Assembly (NCBI GenBank): GCA_964628455.1
Contig: CAZVPD010000199.1
Location: forward strand, 1-6,241
DNA from: JAQVWU01 sp964628455
GTDB taxonomy: Bacteria > Bacillota > Clostridia > Oscillospirales > CAG-272
Direction: 5' to 3'
Length of the DNA stretch: 6,241 nt
The notes beneath the pieces are model-generated. The model worked only from the letters and a program-made list of their open reading frames with translations, made no database searches and had not been told where the DNA came from. The translations under genes and the position numbers were made by a program. The first letter of the stretch is position 1. Every line of letters starts with the position of its first letter. Below are positions 1 through 6,134 of this stretch, piece after piece.

Positions 1-51
1 CGTGTGAACGCTAATACCGTTCCGTGGGTTCAAATCCCACTCTCTCCGCCA
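1..51 (+). tRNA. tRNA-Ser, 3' part only (5' part lies outside the window)
   Basis: The 3' part of a tRNA is visible. A 5-bp variable-arm stem, GAACG (6-10) with CGTTC (18-22), encloses a 7-nt loop. It is followed by a T arm with stem GTGGG/CCCAC (24-28/36-40) and loop TTCAAAT, then the 3' acceptor strand TCTCTCC (41-47), discriminator G48 and an encoded CCA (49-51). A long variable arm restricts the identity to Ser, Leu or bacterial Tyr. The acceptor end TCTCTCCG-CCA with discriminator G is typical of tRNA-Ser, whereas tRNA-Leu and tRNA-Tyr normally carry discriminator A. The anticodon is upstream of the window, so the isoacceptor cannot be stated. Confidence 0.9.
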
Positions 52-88
52 AAAAAGTCTTGTAATTGTTGATTATAAGGCTTTTTTT
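52..88 (+). terminator. Intrinsic terminator of the tRNA-Ser gene
   Basis: The A-rich strand AAAAAGTCTTGTAAT (52-66) pairs with ATTATAAGGCTTTTT (72-86) around the 5-nt loop TGTTG (67-71), with G-T wobbles. The stem is long and uninterrupted, and its 3' side runs into seven T (82-88). It starts on the base after the tRNA CCA, so it most likely ends the tRNA transcript. The A-tract on the 5' side means it could also work from the other strand. Confidence 0.8.
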
Positions 89-254
89 GTTTAACAAAAC
101 AATGTCCGAAAAACGACATCCGTCTCAAAACGGTTTACAATAACATTATAAAAATAAATTTATATTTTGCAATAAACACATGAACCGCCGGCTTAAAAAA
201 TAAACGTCTTCGGATTGTTCAAAAACATTCGGGCATTTAAACATATAATATATA
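89..254. other. AT-rich non-coding spacer between the tRNA terminator and the LCP promoter
   Basis: No reading frame with a ribosome binding site is visible on either strand. A short inverted repeat, CCGT/ACGG (120-123/130-133), is present but lacks a U-tract and is weak. The sequence becomes strongly AT-rich towards 254, as expected upstream of a promoter. Nothing else was recognised. Confidence 0.5.
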
Positions 255-282
255 TTGACTTTATCCGGGATTCATATATAAT
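255..282 (+). promoter_or_regulatory. Sigma-A-type promoter of the LCP gene
   Basis: TTGACT (255-260) and TATAAT (277-282) are separated by 16 bases. This is 5/6 and 6/6 to the housekeeping consensus, in an AT-rich setting. The predicted start of transcription is about 288-290. That leaves a leader of roughly 75 nt before the GTG at 366, and it makes the in-frame ATG at 294 an implausible start. Confidence 0.75.
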
Positions 283-354
283 AAATGTAAATCATGAGAA
301 ACAGCCTGTATTGCGGAACCATAGGACCGCATACCGAAACTCTGACATTGCAAC

Positions 355-360
355 GGAGGA
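355..360 (+). promoter_or_regulatory. Ribosome binding site that fixes the GTG start of the LCP gene
   Basis: GGAGGA lies 5 bases before GTG at 366. No Shine-Dalgarno sequence precedes the longer in-frame ATG at 294, which would lie only a few bases after the predicted transcription start. This site therefore decides in favour of the shorter protein. Confidence 0.85.
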
Positions 361-365
361 TTTTT

Positions 366-1427
366 GTGCCTGAATATAAAATCGAACAAAACACGGTCCG
401 GCCCGAAAATATAAAGCATAAAAAACGTAAAAGACAAAAAAACCGAAAAGTGTTCTTTATAATACTTCCGGTCATATTGCTTTTTACGGTTATACCGATC
501 ATTTTATATAAATTGTGGGTACGCCCGCCCGATATCATGCAGTTCATCCCGACGGAGAGCGGTGTCCGGACGAGTGAGAATATGCAGGAATCGGCGCCCG
601 ATATATCCGCCGAGATATACAGGTATACCCGAAAGGAATTATGCTACACCTTTCTGATCGCCGCGAGTGACCAATCCAGCGGCAACGCGGATGTTATTAT
701 GGTTATGACCTATGACGCGGGCAACAAGAAGATCGGTCTGGTATCCGTACCCAGGGATACTCTGATCGAAAGAGACTACCCGAAAATCAATACGGTGTAT
801 CATACGGGAGTGGAAGCGCTTCGAAATACCGTATCGGACATGTTGGGTATCCCGATCGATTTTTTTGTCACAGTAAACGTCAGCGGATTTGTCAAACTTG
901 CAGATACCGTCGGAGGGGTCGATTTTGATGTCCCGTGCAAAATGGATTATGACGATCCGTTTCAGGATCTTTCAATCCACTTTGAAGCGGGCATGCAGCA
1001 CCTGGACGGAGAAGAAATATTAAAAATCTGCCGCTGGAGAAAAAACAACGACGGAACGGGATATATCGATTCGGACATCGGCAGGACAAAAACCCAGCAT
1101 GCTCTTATTAAAGCGGTCATCAAAAAAGTCATGGCAAATCCTCAGAAAATCACCGCATATCCGGATATCTTTGCTAAATCCATAAAAACAGATCTTCCGT
1201 TCGGAAATATGGTCTGGTTTGCTCAGAATGCTTTGAGTATGGATCTGAATACGGAGGAAAATATTAGAACAGCCACACTTCCCGGAAACGGCGATGTTTC
1301 ATACAACGGATACACCTATTGTTATCAGTTATATCCCGATGAGGTTTTGGAGATTGTCAATCATATTTTAAATCCGTATACTGAAGACATCACGTCTGCG
1401 GACATGAATATTTTCGAAGCGTCTTAA
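366..1427 (+). CDS. LytR-CpsA-Psr (LCP) family wall-polymer transferase
   Basis: The 353-residue protein belongs to the LCP family, whose members move lipid-linked glycopolymers such as teichoic acids or capsule onto peptidoglycan outside the membrane. It has a very basic N-terminus (17-28) and one membrane anchor at about 29-52, giving an N-in topology with the enzyme outside. The LCP domain spans about 95-255. Visible motifs are ASD (100-102), NAD (107-109), VSVPRDT (126-132), KIN (140-142), LGIPIDFFV (160-168), GGVDFDVP (183-190), LDGEEIL then R223/R225, and DIGRTKTQ (237-244). These supply the Asp and Arg residues the family uses for metal and pyrophosphate binding. The usual Arg-Ser before the first conserved Asp is replaced by Asn107-Ala108. 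The C-terminal ~100 residues are less conserved and no second domain is seen. The GTG start was chosen from GGAGGA 5 bases upstream. The gene has its own promoter and terminator, so it is probably a single-gene transcript. The acceptor polymer cannot be deduced. Confidence 0.9.
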   Translation: MPEYKIEQNTVRPENIKHKKRKRQKNRKVFFIILPVILLFTVIPIILYKLWVRPPDIMQFIPTESGVRTSENMQESAPDISAEIYRYTRKELCYTFLIAASDQSSGNADVIMVMTYDAGNKKIGLVSVPRDTLIERDYPKINTVYHTGVEALRNTVSDMLGIPIDFFVTVNVSGFVKLADTVGGVDFDVPCKMDYDDPFQDLSIHFEAGMQHLDGEEILKICRWRKNNDGTGYIDSDIGRTKTQHALIKAVIKKVMANPQKITAYPDIFAKSIKTDLPFGNMVWFAQNALSMDLNTEENIRTATLPGNGDVSYNGYTYCYQLYPDEVLEIVNHILNPYTEDITSADMNIFEAS

Positions 1428-1480
1428 TCAGACCGGGCTGCGGATATTCGAAAAGCGTCGGTTTCCGCGTGTCCAGCCGG

Positions 1481-1517
1481 CGCCGCACGATAAGCCGTGC
1501 GGCGTTTTCTTTGTTTT
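1481..1517 (+). terminator. Intrinsic terminator of the LCP gene
   Basis: A perfect 9-bp GC-rich stem, CGCCGCACG (1481-1489) with CGTGCGGCG (1496-1504), encloses loop ATAAGC and is followed by TTTTCTTTGTTTT. It lies about 50 bases after the LCP stop codon and separates that transcript from nagA. Confidence 0.9.
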
Positions 1518-1645
1518 ATGCAAAAAGATAAGTCTTTGTTCAGCCGGCGGCATACATTGATCAGTAAAAAACGCGGTCTGTTTTCTGCCGGAGCCCTAAA
1601 GTAAAATCCTACAGATGCACCTGTTGAATATTTTCGGATAATGTA

Positions 1646-1674
1646 TTGATTTTATGACATATATTTGGTATAAT
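1646..1674 (+). promoter_or_regulatory. Extended -10 promoter of nagA
   Basis: TTGATT (1646-1651) and TATAAT (1669-1674) are separated by 17 bases, and a TG-N extension (TGG, 1666-1668) lies directly before the -10 hexamer. The predicted transcription start is about 1680-1682. This gives a leader of about 30 nt and excludes the in-frame ATG at 1654, which lies between the -35 and -10 boxes. Confidence 0.8.
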
Positions 1675-1675
1675 A

Positions 1676-1690
1676 ATTCAATATTTGAAT
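1676..1690 (+). promoter_or_regulatory. Perfect inverted repeat at the nagA transcription start, possible operator
   Basis: ATTCAA (1676-1681) and TTGAAT (1685-1690) form a perfect 6-bp inverted repeat around TAT. It begins 2 bases after the -10 box and spans the predicted transcription start, where a bound repressor would block RNA polymerase. The half-sites do not match a regulator site I can name, and no regulator gene lies in the window. A role in amino-sugar control is inference from position only. Confidence 0.4.
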
Positions 1691-1699
1691 CAAACGATC

Positions 1700-1704
1700 G
1701 GGAG
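1700..1704 (+). promoter_or_regulatory. Ribosome binding site of nagA
   Basis: GGGAG lies 6 bases before ATG at 1711. The upstream in-frame ATG at 1654 has no such site, so this supports the 370-residue protein. Confidence 0.75.
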
Positions 1705-1710
1705 AAAACA

Positions 1711-2823
1711 ATGTCTGACCTGCACATCGATCACATCAACATATTCGATTCGGCTGCCGGACGATTTTATACCGGCAGCATCAAAATATCCGGCGGAATA
1801 TTTTCCGAGATAAAATATATGTCGGAGGATTGTGATCCTTCGCTTGAATATGCAATTCCCGGGCTGGTTGACGTTCATACGCACGGCAGATGCGGTTATG
1901 ATTTTGATTCTGCCTCAGCCGGTGAGATGCTGATTATGCGCGACGATTATGCAAAAGCAGGCACAACCACCGTTATGCCGTCTATTGCAACATCAACGCT
2001 TGACGGCTGGCTTTTGGCGATCGATAATATTAAGAGCGCGGGATTTGAGGGGATTCATCTTGAAGGCCGTTATCTGAATAAAAAACGAATGGGAGCTCAC
2101 GACACATCGTTATTTGTGCCGCTTGATGCATCCGAACTGACTATGCTGCTCGAACGAATGCGTCCGCTGAACGTTCATGTGACCGCTGCCCCGGAACTTG
2201 ACGGGGGAGAAAAATTCTGCCGGACCGCGCTTTCCTGCGGAGCGACATTAGGCATCGGTCACAGCGACGCTACTTATGAAGAATGCAAAAAGGCTTTCAC
2301 CTGGGGCGCAAACTCCTTTACGCACACTTTCAATGCGATGAGTCCCATCCACCACCGTATGCCCGGATGCGTGACTGCCGCTTTGCTTTCCGATGCATAC
2401 GCCGAATTTATATGCGACGGAGCGCATCTCGCCCCTGAAACAATCGATTTATCGTGGAGAATAAAAAGGCATGACCGTTTTGTTTTGATTACGGATTCGA
2501 TGATGGCGACAGGATACGGTGACGGTGATTTTACGATCGGCGGACGTCCCGTAAAAGTGAAAAACAAGGTGGCCATGACTCATGACGGTATCATAGCCGG
2601 CAGCACGCTGGATCTTTTTTGCGGAATGATAAATTTGATCAAATATACCGGCGCCTCGTTTGAAGAAGCGATTCTGTGCGCCACGTTAAATCCCGCCCGG
2701 ATGGTCGGATTTGATTCCTTTGCCGGGAGGATCGGCTCGGGCAAACGCGCGGATTTATGTATCGTATCCAAAAACAAGACCGATCTGGAATATACGGTTT
2801 CCAAAGGAAAAATTTTTAAATAA
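1711..2823 (+). CDS. nagA: N-acetylglucosamine-6-phosphate deacetylase
   Basis: NagA removes the acetyl group from GlcNAc-6-phosphate in the cytosol, giving glucosamine-6-phosphate and acetate for glycolysis or for wall-precursor synthesis. The 370-residue protein has the amidohydrolase layout: a small beta domain at both ends around a TIM barrel. Visible metal and catalytic residues are H56-x-H58 (in PGLVDVHTHG), E118 (HLEG), H184 (GIGHSDAT), H205 (THTFNAM), substrate-side H239 (CDGAH) and catalytic D262 (LITDSM). AGS (296-298) and the closing NPARMVG/GKRADLCIV block also fit. Keeping both His of HxH resembles the two-metal Bacillus type rather than the E. coli type, which lacks them. Arg120-Tyr121 replaces the usual Pro-Phe/Trp after HLEG, and HHRMPG replaces HHREPG. 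The ATG at 1711 was chosen from GGGAG 6 bases upstream. No nagB or sugar transporter is adjacent. No clear terminator separates it from metG, so read-through is possible. Confidence 0.95.
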   Translation: MSDLHIDHINIFDSAAGRFYTGSIKISGGIFSEIKYMSEDCDPSLEYAIPGLVDVHTHGRCGYDFDSASAGEMLIMRDDYAKAGTTTVMPSIATSTLDGWLLAIDNIKSAGFEGIHLEGRYLNKKRMGAHDTSLFVPLDASELTMLLERMRPLNVHVTAAPELDGGEKFCRTALSCGATLGIGHSDATYEECKKAFTWGANSFTHTFNAMSPIHHRMPGCVTAALLSDAYAEFICDGAHLAPETIDLSWRIKRHDRFVLITDSMMATGYGDGDFTIGGRPVKVKNKVAMTHDGIIAGSTLDLFCGMINLIKYTGASFEEAILCATLNPARMVGFDSFAGRIGSGKRADLCIVSKNKTDLEYTVSKGKIFK

Positions 2824-2920
2824 ATCTGTCTGCCGGATGAAGAAATCAATCAGATCAAAGCGCGAGACACCCGGATTTTTAATTGAAAATTGTATGAAAA
2901 TGATAATGGAAATAATTGAC

Positions 2921-2925
2921 GGGAG
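2921..2925 (+). promoter_or_regulatory. Distant Shine-Dalgarno-like site before metG
   Basis: GGGAG is the only clear Shine-Dalgarno-like motif upstream of metG, but it ends 14 bases before ATG 2940, longer than the usual 5-9. A weaker CGGAT (2931-2935) ends 4 bases before the ATG. An in-frame TGA at 2928-2930 and the absence of another start codon between fix ATG 2940 as the first possible start. The rest of the nagA-metG gap (2824-2920) shows no strong promoter, only a weak candidate TTAATT-N17-GATAAT (2879-2907), and no riboswitch or T-box that I can recognise. Confidence 0.4.
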
Positions 2926-2939
2926 TATGACGGATATAT

Positions 2940-4883
2940 ATGAAAGAGAAATTTTATATCACTACCGCGATTGCTTATGCATCGCGTAAACCCCATATAG
3001 GCAACACATATGAAGCCATCATGACAGATGCCGTTGCAAGATATAAAAGACAGCACGGTTATGATGTGTTTTTTTTGACAGGTACCGATGAACACGGTAT
3101 GAAAATAGAAAACTATGCGAGGGAACAGAATGTAACGCCCCGCCGGTATGTCGATGATATTGCGGGACAGATACGCGGCATATGGGATCTGATGAATATC
3201 AGTTATGATAAATTCATTCGCACGACGGATGAAGAACACGAGCGTGCTGTCCAGAAAATTTTTACCCGGCTTTATGAACAGGGAGATATATACAAAGGCG
3301 AATATGAAGGCTGGTATTGTGTTCCGGATGAAACTTTCTTAACGGATACACAGGTCGACGACGGAAAATGTCCCGAATGTGGAAGACCTGTGGAGCGTAT
3401 GAAAGAGGAAGCGTATTATTTTCGTCTGAGCAAATATGCCGGTCGTCTGATTCAATATATAGAGGAGCACCCCGGTTTTATCGAACCGGAATCACGCAAA
3501 CGGGAAATGCTCAATAATTTCCTGCTTCCGGGTCTGCAGGATCTTTGTGTTTCGCGCACTTCCTTCAGTTGGGGGATACCTGTAGAGTTTGACAGCCGGC
3601 ACGTCATATATGTCTGGATCGACGCTCTGTCCAATTATATTACGGCACTTGGTTACGACGCTGATCTTAACGGAGGACCCGAAGGATTGTTTGCAAAATA
3701 CTGGCCGGCAGATGCGCATATTATCGGCAAGGATATCATGCGTTTCCATAGTATATACTGGATTATCATGCTTATGGCACTGGATCTTCCGCTGCCGAAA
3801 AAAGTATTCGGTCACCCGTGGTTTAATTTCGGAACCGATAAAATGTCCAAATCCAGGGGGAATGTTATTTACGCGGATGATCTGGTGAAGTATTTCGGTG
3901 TTGACGGCGTGCGTCATTACTGTCTTGCCGAAATGCCCTATGCATCAGACGGCAGTATTACCTATGAGAGTATCATCGCACGGTATAATTCGGATCTTGC
4001 CAACAACCTCGGCAATCTGGTAAAACGGACGCTTGACATGGTTAAAAAATATTTCGGCGGAATCATACCCGAAAGAATTTTACCCGAAAACAACGGGGAT
4101 GCGGCAACCGATGAGGATCTGATACGAACAGTCTCACAGACGGTTTCGGCCGTCGATACATGCATGAATGAATACAGGATAGCGGATGCAGCCGACAGTA
4201 TATTCGGTATGCTTCGCCGTGCCAATAAATATATCGATGAAACCACACCCTGGGTTCTGGCCCGGAATGATATGTTCCGTCCGAGGCTTTCGGCGGTCCT
4301 TTATAATCTTCTGGAAACTTTACGGATCGGAGCCGTATTGCTGACTCCGTTCATTCCCGCAACAGCCGAGAAGATACTGAATCAGATAAACACCAAAGAA
4401 ACCGGCCCGGAATTCGGAAGCCTTGTATCCGGAAGGCAGACCGGAGAAGCAACCGCTTTATTCGGACGGATCGACGAAGCGTTGCTGATGAAGGAAATTG
4501 CGGAAAGCAGGGGAGTCCCCGAAGAGCCGTCCGACGCCGGCAGCACCGATATCAAAGGTCCGGAAAAAATAGGTATCGACGATTTTATGAAAACGGAACT
4601 GCGCACGGCACAGATCATCGCTGCGGAACCGGTTCCGAAGGCCAAAAAGCTTTTAAAGCTGCAGCTTGATCTCGGTTATGAAAAACGGCAGGTGGTTTCG
4701 GGTATAGCGAAATATTACTCCCCGGCCGAATTGATAGGAAAGAAAATAATCGTAGTCGCAAACCTGAACCCCGTTGTTCTTTGCGGAACCGACAGCAACG
4801 GCATGATCCTCGCCTCCGGCGAAGAAACGGTTCGCGTCGTGTTCTTAAGCGATGAAACCCCGCTTGGGGAACGTGTCAGATAA
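2940..4883 (+). CDS. metG: Methionyl-tRNA synthetase
   Basis: MetRS charges tRNA-Met and initiator tRNA with methionine in the cytosol. The 647-residue protein is a complete class I synthetase with a C-terminal tRNA-binding domain. The Rossmann core carries the HIGH-type signature as HIGN (19-22), TGTDEHG (47-53), WIDAL (226-230) and KMSKS (301-305). The inserted zinc-type knuckle has C127, D130, C144 and C147, a Cys-to-Asp change at one ligand position of the usual pattern. The helical anticodon-binding domain (about 345-490) holds the conserved N429 and the Trp of TTPWVLA (W438). A polar linker (about 490-543) leads to the EMAP/Trbp111-like domain (545-647), which in other bacteria makes dimers and grips tRNA. 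HIGN rather than HIGH is, as far as I know, common in clostridial MetRS, so it need not mean lost activity. The stop codon overlaps the tatD start by one base. The start is forced by an upstream in-frame stop at 2928. Confidence 0.97.
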   Translation: MKEKFYITTAIAYASRKPHIGNTYEAIMTDAVARYKRQHGYDVFFLTGTDEHGMKIENYAREQNVTPRRYVDDIAGQIRGIWDLMNISYDKFIRTTDEEHERAVQKIFTRLYEQGDIYKGEYEGWYCVPDETFLTDTQVDDGKCPECGRPVERMKEEAYYFRLSKYAGRLIQYIEEHPGFIEPESRKREMLNNFLLPGLQDLCVSRTSFSWGIPVEFDSRHVIYVWIDALSNYITALGYDADLNGGPEGLFAKYWPADAHIIGKDIMRFHSIYWIIMLMALDLPLPKKVFGHPWFNFGTDKMSKSRGNVIYADDLVKYFGVDGVRHYCLAEMPYASDGSITYESIIARYNSDLANNLGNLVKRTLDMVKKYFGGIIPERILPENNGDAATDEDLIRTVSQTVSAVDTCMNEYRIADAADSIFGMLRRANKYIDETTPWVLARNDMFRPRLSAVLYNLLETLRIGAVLLTPFIPATAEKILNQINTKETGPEFGSLVSGRQTGEATALFGRIDEALLMKEIAESRGVPEEPSDAGSTDIKGPEKIGIDDFMKTELRTAQIIAAEPVPKAKKLLKLQLDLGYEKRQVVSGIAKYYSPAELIGKKIIVVANLNPVVLCGTDSNGMILASGEETVRVVFLSDETPLGERVR

Positions 4884-5686
4884 TGCGTATTTTTGACACT
4901 CATGCTCATTATAACGATGCGCGTTTCGGCTCCGAAAGAGATTCGATCATAAATGAGGTTCTTTTAAACGGGGTCGAATATGTATTGAACGCGGGAACCG
5001 ATATCGCGGCAAACAATGATTGCATAGCGCTGGCCGAAGCATATCCGCAGTTTTATGCTTCGGCCGGAATTCATCCTCACGAAACATCAAAAACAGCGGA
5101 GACGGCCGAAGTGCTGGACGCTTTGATTTTTCAGCTGAAACATCCGAAAACGGTTGCGGTCGGTGAAATCGGGCTTGATTTCCATTATGATTTTTCCGAC
5201 CGGGAAACGCAGATGAAGTGGTTCCGCGTTCAGATGGAGCTCGCTGCCGACACAGGTCTTCCGGTCATCATTCACGACAGGGAAGCGCACGGACCTTGTA
5301 TGGATATGATACGCGCCTTTCCGTCTGTAAAAGGGATTTTTCACAGCTTCAGCGGCAGCTGCGAAACAGCTGCCGAGTTGGTAAAACGGGGATGGTATAT
5401 TTCGTTTTCGGGTGTGGTTACTTTTAAAAACGCGCATCGCATACTGGACGTGGTTCGTTCGGTTCCGGCGGAAAGGTTGTTGATTGAAACCGACTGCCCA
5501 TATCTTGCGCCGTTCCCGATGAGAGGGAAGCTGAACCGTTCGGATTATCTTCGCTATACGGCTTCTGTGATTGCCGAAGAAAAAAACATGACCCCGGAAG
5601 AATTATGCGAAATTACTCTGGAAAACGGGAAACGCATATATGGTATTGAAAAACATGCGGATACGGAATCGAATCCCGGTGTATAA
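4883..5686 (+). CDS. tatD: TatD-family metal-dependent hydrolase (DNase)
   Basis: TatD proteins are TIM-barrel metal-dependent nucleases, shown in E. coli to act on DNA 3' ends and linked to DNA repair; the job of this homologue is not shown by the sequence. At 267 residues it has the usual full length. The metal-site residues are all visible: H7-x-H9 (DTHAHYND), E95 (VGEIGLDFHYD), H131 (VIIHDREAH), H154 (GIFHSFSGS) and D204 (IETDCPYLAP). The GIHPHE block (62-67) and the C-terminal RGKLNRSDYL block (214-223) also match. Its ATG overlaps the metG TAA as TAATG, so ribosomes finishing metG can restart here. A weak GGGGA lies 12 bases upstream of the ATG. The metG-tatD pairing is widespread in Bacillota, but the rnmV and ksgA genes that often follow are replaced here by a convergent rpsT. 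No U-tract terminator was found for this strand. Confidence 0.93.
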   Translation: MRIFDTHAHYNDARFGSERDSIINEVLLNGVEYVLNAGTDIAANNDCIALAEAYPQFYASAGIHPHETSKTAETAEVLDALIFQLKHPKTVAVGEIGLDFHYDFSDRETQMKWFRVQMELAADTGLPVIIHDREAHGPCMDMIRAFPSVKGIFHSFSGSCETAAELVKRGWYISFSGVVTFKNAHRILDVVRSVPAERLLIETDCPYLAPFPMRGKLNRSDYLRYTASVIAEEKNMTPEELCEITLENGKRIYGIEKHADTESNPGV

Positions 5687-5691
5687 AAAGC

Positions 5692-5726
5692 AAAAAAGAT
5701 ATGCGCCGGACATACCCGGATAGCGC
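5692..5726 (-). terminator. Weak second hairpin with T-tract beyond the rpsT terminator
   Basis: Read on the - strand, GCGC (5726-5723) pairs with GCGC (5706-5703), and inner CGG/CCG closes a 6-nt loop, with a 4-nt bulge (TATC) on the 5' side. ATATC and six T (5697-5692) follow. The bulge and the 5-base gap before the T-tract make it a poor terminator. It could back up the stronger one at 5758-5792. Confidence 0.3.
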
Positions 5727-5757
5727 GGATAAAAAAACAACAGGCAGCCGTCGGAAT

Positions 5758-5792
5758 AAAAGAAAAATGGCCAATCTTTCGATTGCCCATTT
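5758..5792 (-). terminator. Intrinsic terminator of rpsT
   Basis: On the - strand, AAATGGGCAATC (5792-5781) pairs with GATTGGCCATTT (5776-5765) through 11 pairs and one G-G mismatch, closed by a GAAA tetraloop (5780-5777). The 3' arm ends in TTT and continues as TTCTTTT (5764-5758). It lies about 45 bases past the rpsT stop. On the + strand the same hairpin is followed by GATCGACC, so it is not a proper terminator for tatD. Confidence 0.85.
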
Positions 5793-5837
5793 GATCGACC
5801 GGTCATAGGAGATGCCGGAAAACCGCAAAAGAGAAAG

Positions 5838-6104
5838 TTAAACTCCGAGTCCGTTCAGTTTCAATGTAAACTGACTTTTTTTCCTGGCTGCATTGTTTTT
5901 ATGCAATACGCCGCGCGATACCGCACGGTCAATCTTCTTTACGGCTGCTTTATATGTTTCTACAGCGGCAGTCTTATCTCCGGCTGCGAGAGCTGAGTCG
6001 TATTTCTTTATTGCGGTCTTGAGAGATGTTTTGAACATCTTGTTCTGAAGCGTTTTTGTGGCTGTTGTCAGAACGCGCTTCTTTGCGGATTTTATATTAG
6101 GCAA
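5838..6104 (-). CDS. rpsT: Ribosomal protein S20 (bS20)
   Basis: S20 is a small basic protein that binds 16S rRNA early in assembly of the 30S subunit. The 88-residue product starts MPNIKSAKKRV, the family's typical N-terminus. It is rich in Lys and Ala along its length, as expected for the long-helix fold, and ends with the characteristic HKNNAARKKSQ block. The start is the TTG at 6104-6102, 8 bases after AGGAGG. The in-frame GTG at 6113 would share a base with that Shine-Dalgarno sequence and would add residues absent from the family. It is a single-gene unit with its own promoter, a leader of about 60 nt with a hairpin, and a terminator, and it converges on tatD. The E. coli rpsT gene also starts with UUG, which is part of its self-control there, so similar control here is plausible but unproven. 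Confidence 0.96.
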   Translation of the reverse strand: MPNIKSAKKRVLTTATKTLQNKMFKTSLKTAIKKYDSALAAGDKTAAVETYKAAVKKIDRAVSRGVLHKNNAARKKSQFTLKLNGLGV

Positions 6105-6109
6105 TTTTT

Positions 6110-6119
6110 TCACCTCCTT
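6110..6119 (-). promoter_or_regulatory. Near-perfect Shine-Dalgarno sequence of rpsT that fixes the UUG start
   Basis: AAGGAGGTGA reads 6119 to 6110 on the - strand and is complementary over ten bases to the usual 3' end of 16S rRNA. The AGGAGG core ends 8 bases before TTG at 6104, and its last G is the first base of the rejected GTG at 6113. Confidence 0.9.
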
Positions 6120-6134
6120 GAATTATATGATAAA

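Noticed and set aside
294..365. Longer LCP protein starting at ATG 294
   Set aside because: There is no Shine-Dalgarno sequence, it lies only a few bases after the predicted transcription start, and GTG 366 has GGAGGA at 5 bases and is followed by the expected basic stretch and membrane segment.
1..365. tRNA 3' end as an integration (attachment) site for a mobile element
   Set aside because: No integrase gene and no second copy of the tRNA 3' end are found in the window, and the neighbouring genes are ordinary chromosomal genes.
1474..1549. Direct 9-base repeat CAGCCGGCG at 1474-1482 and 1541-1549
   Set aside because: It is short, has only two copies and partly overlaps the terminator region; there is no sign of an insertion element or attachment site.
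1654..1710. Longer NagA starting at ATG 1654
   Set aside because: The codon lies between the -35 and -10 boxes of the promoter, and GGGAG precedes ATG 1711 at a normal distance.
2824..2939. T-box or SAM riboswitch controlling metG
   Set aside because: The gap is only 116 bases, too short for a typical T-box leader with terminator. I saw no T-box core motif and no convincing terminator/antiterminator pair.
5554..5828. Several overlapping - strand reading frames across the end of tatD and the intergenic gap
   Set aside because: They run antisense through tatD and through the rpsT terminator hairpin, have no convincing start site, and resemble no protein I know.
6105..6113. S20 starting at GTG 6113
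   Set aside because: The GTG shares a base with the Shine-Dalgarno core, leaving no spacing, and the three extra residues are absent from the typical S20 N-terminus.
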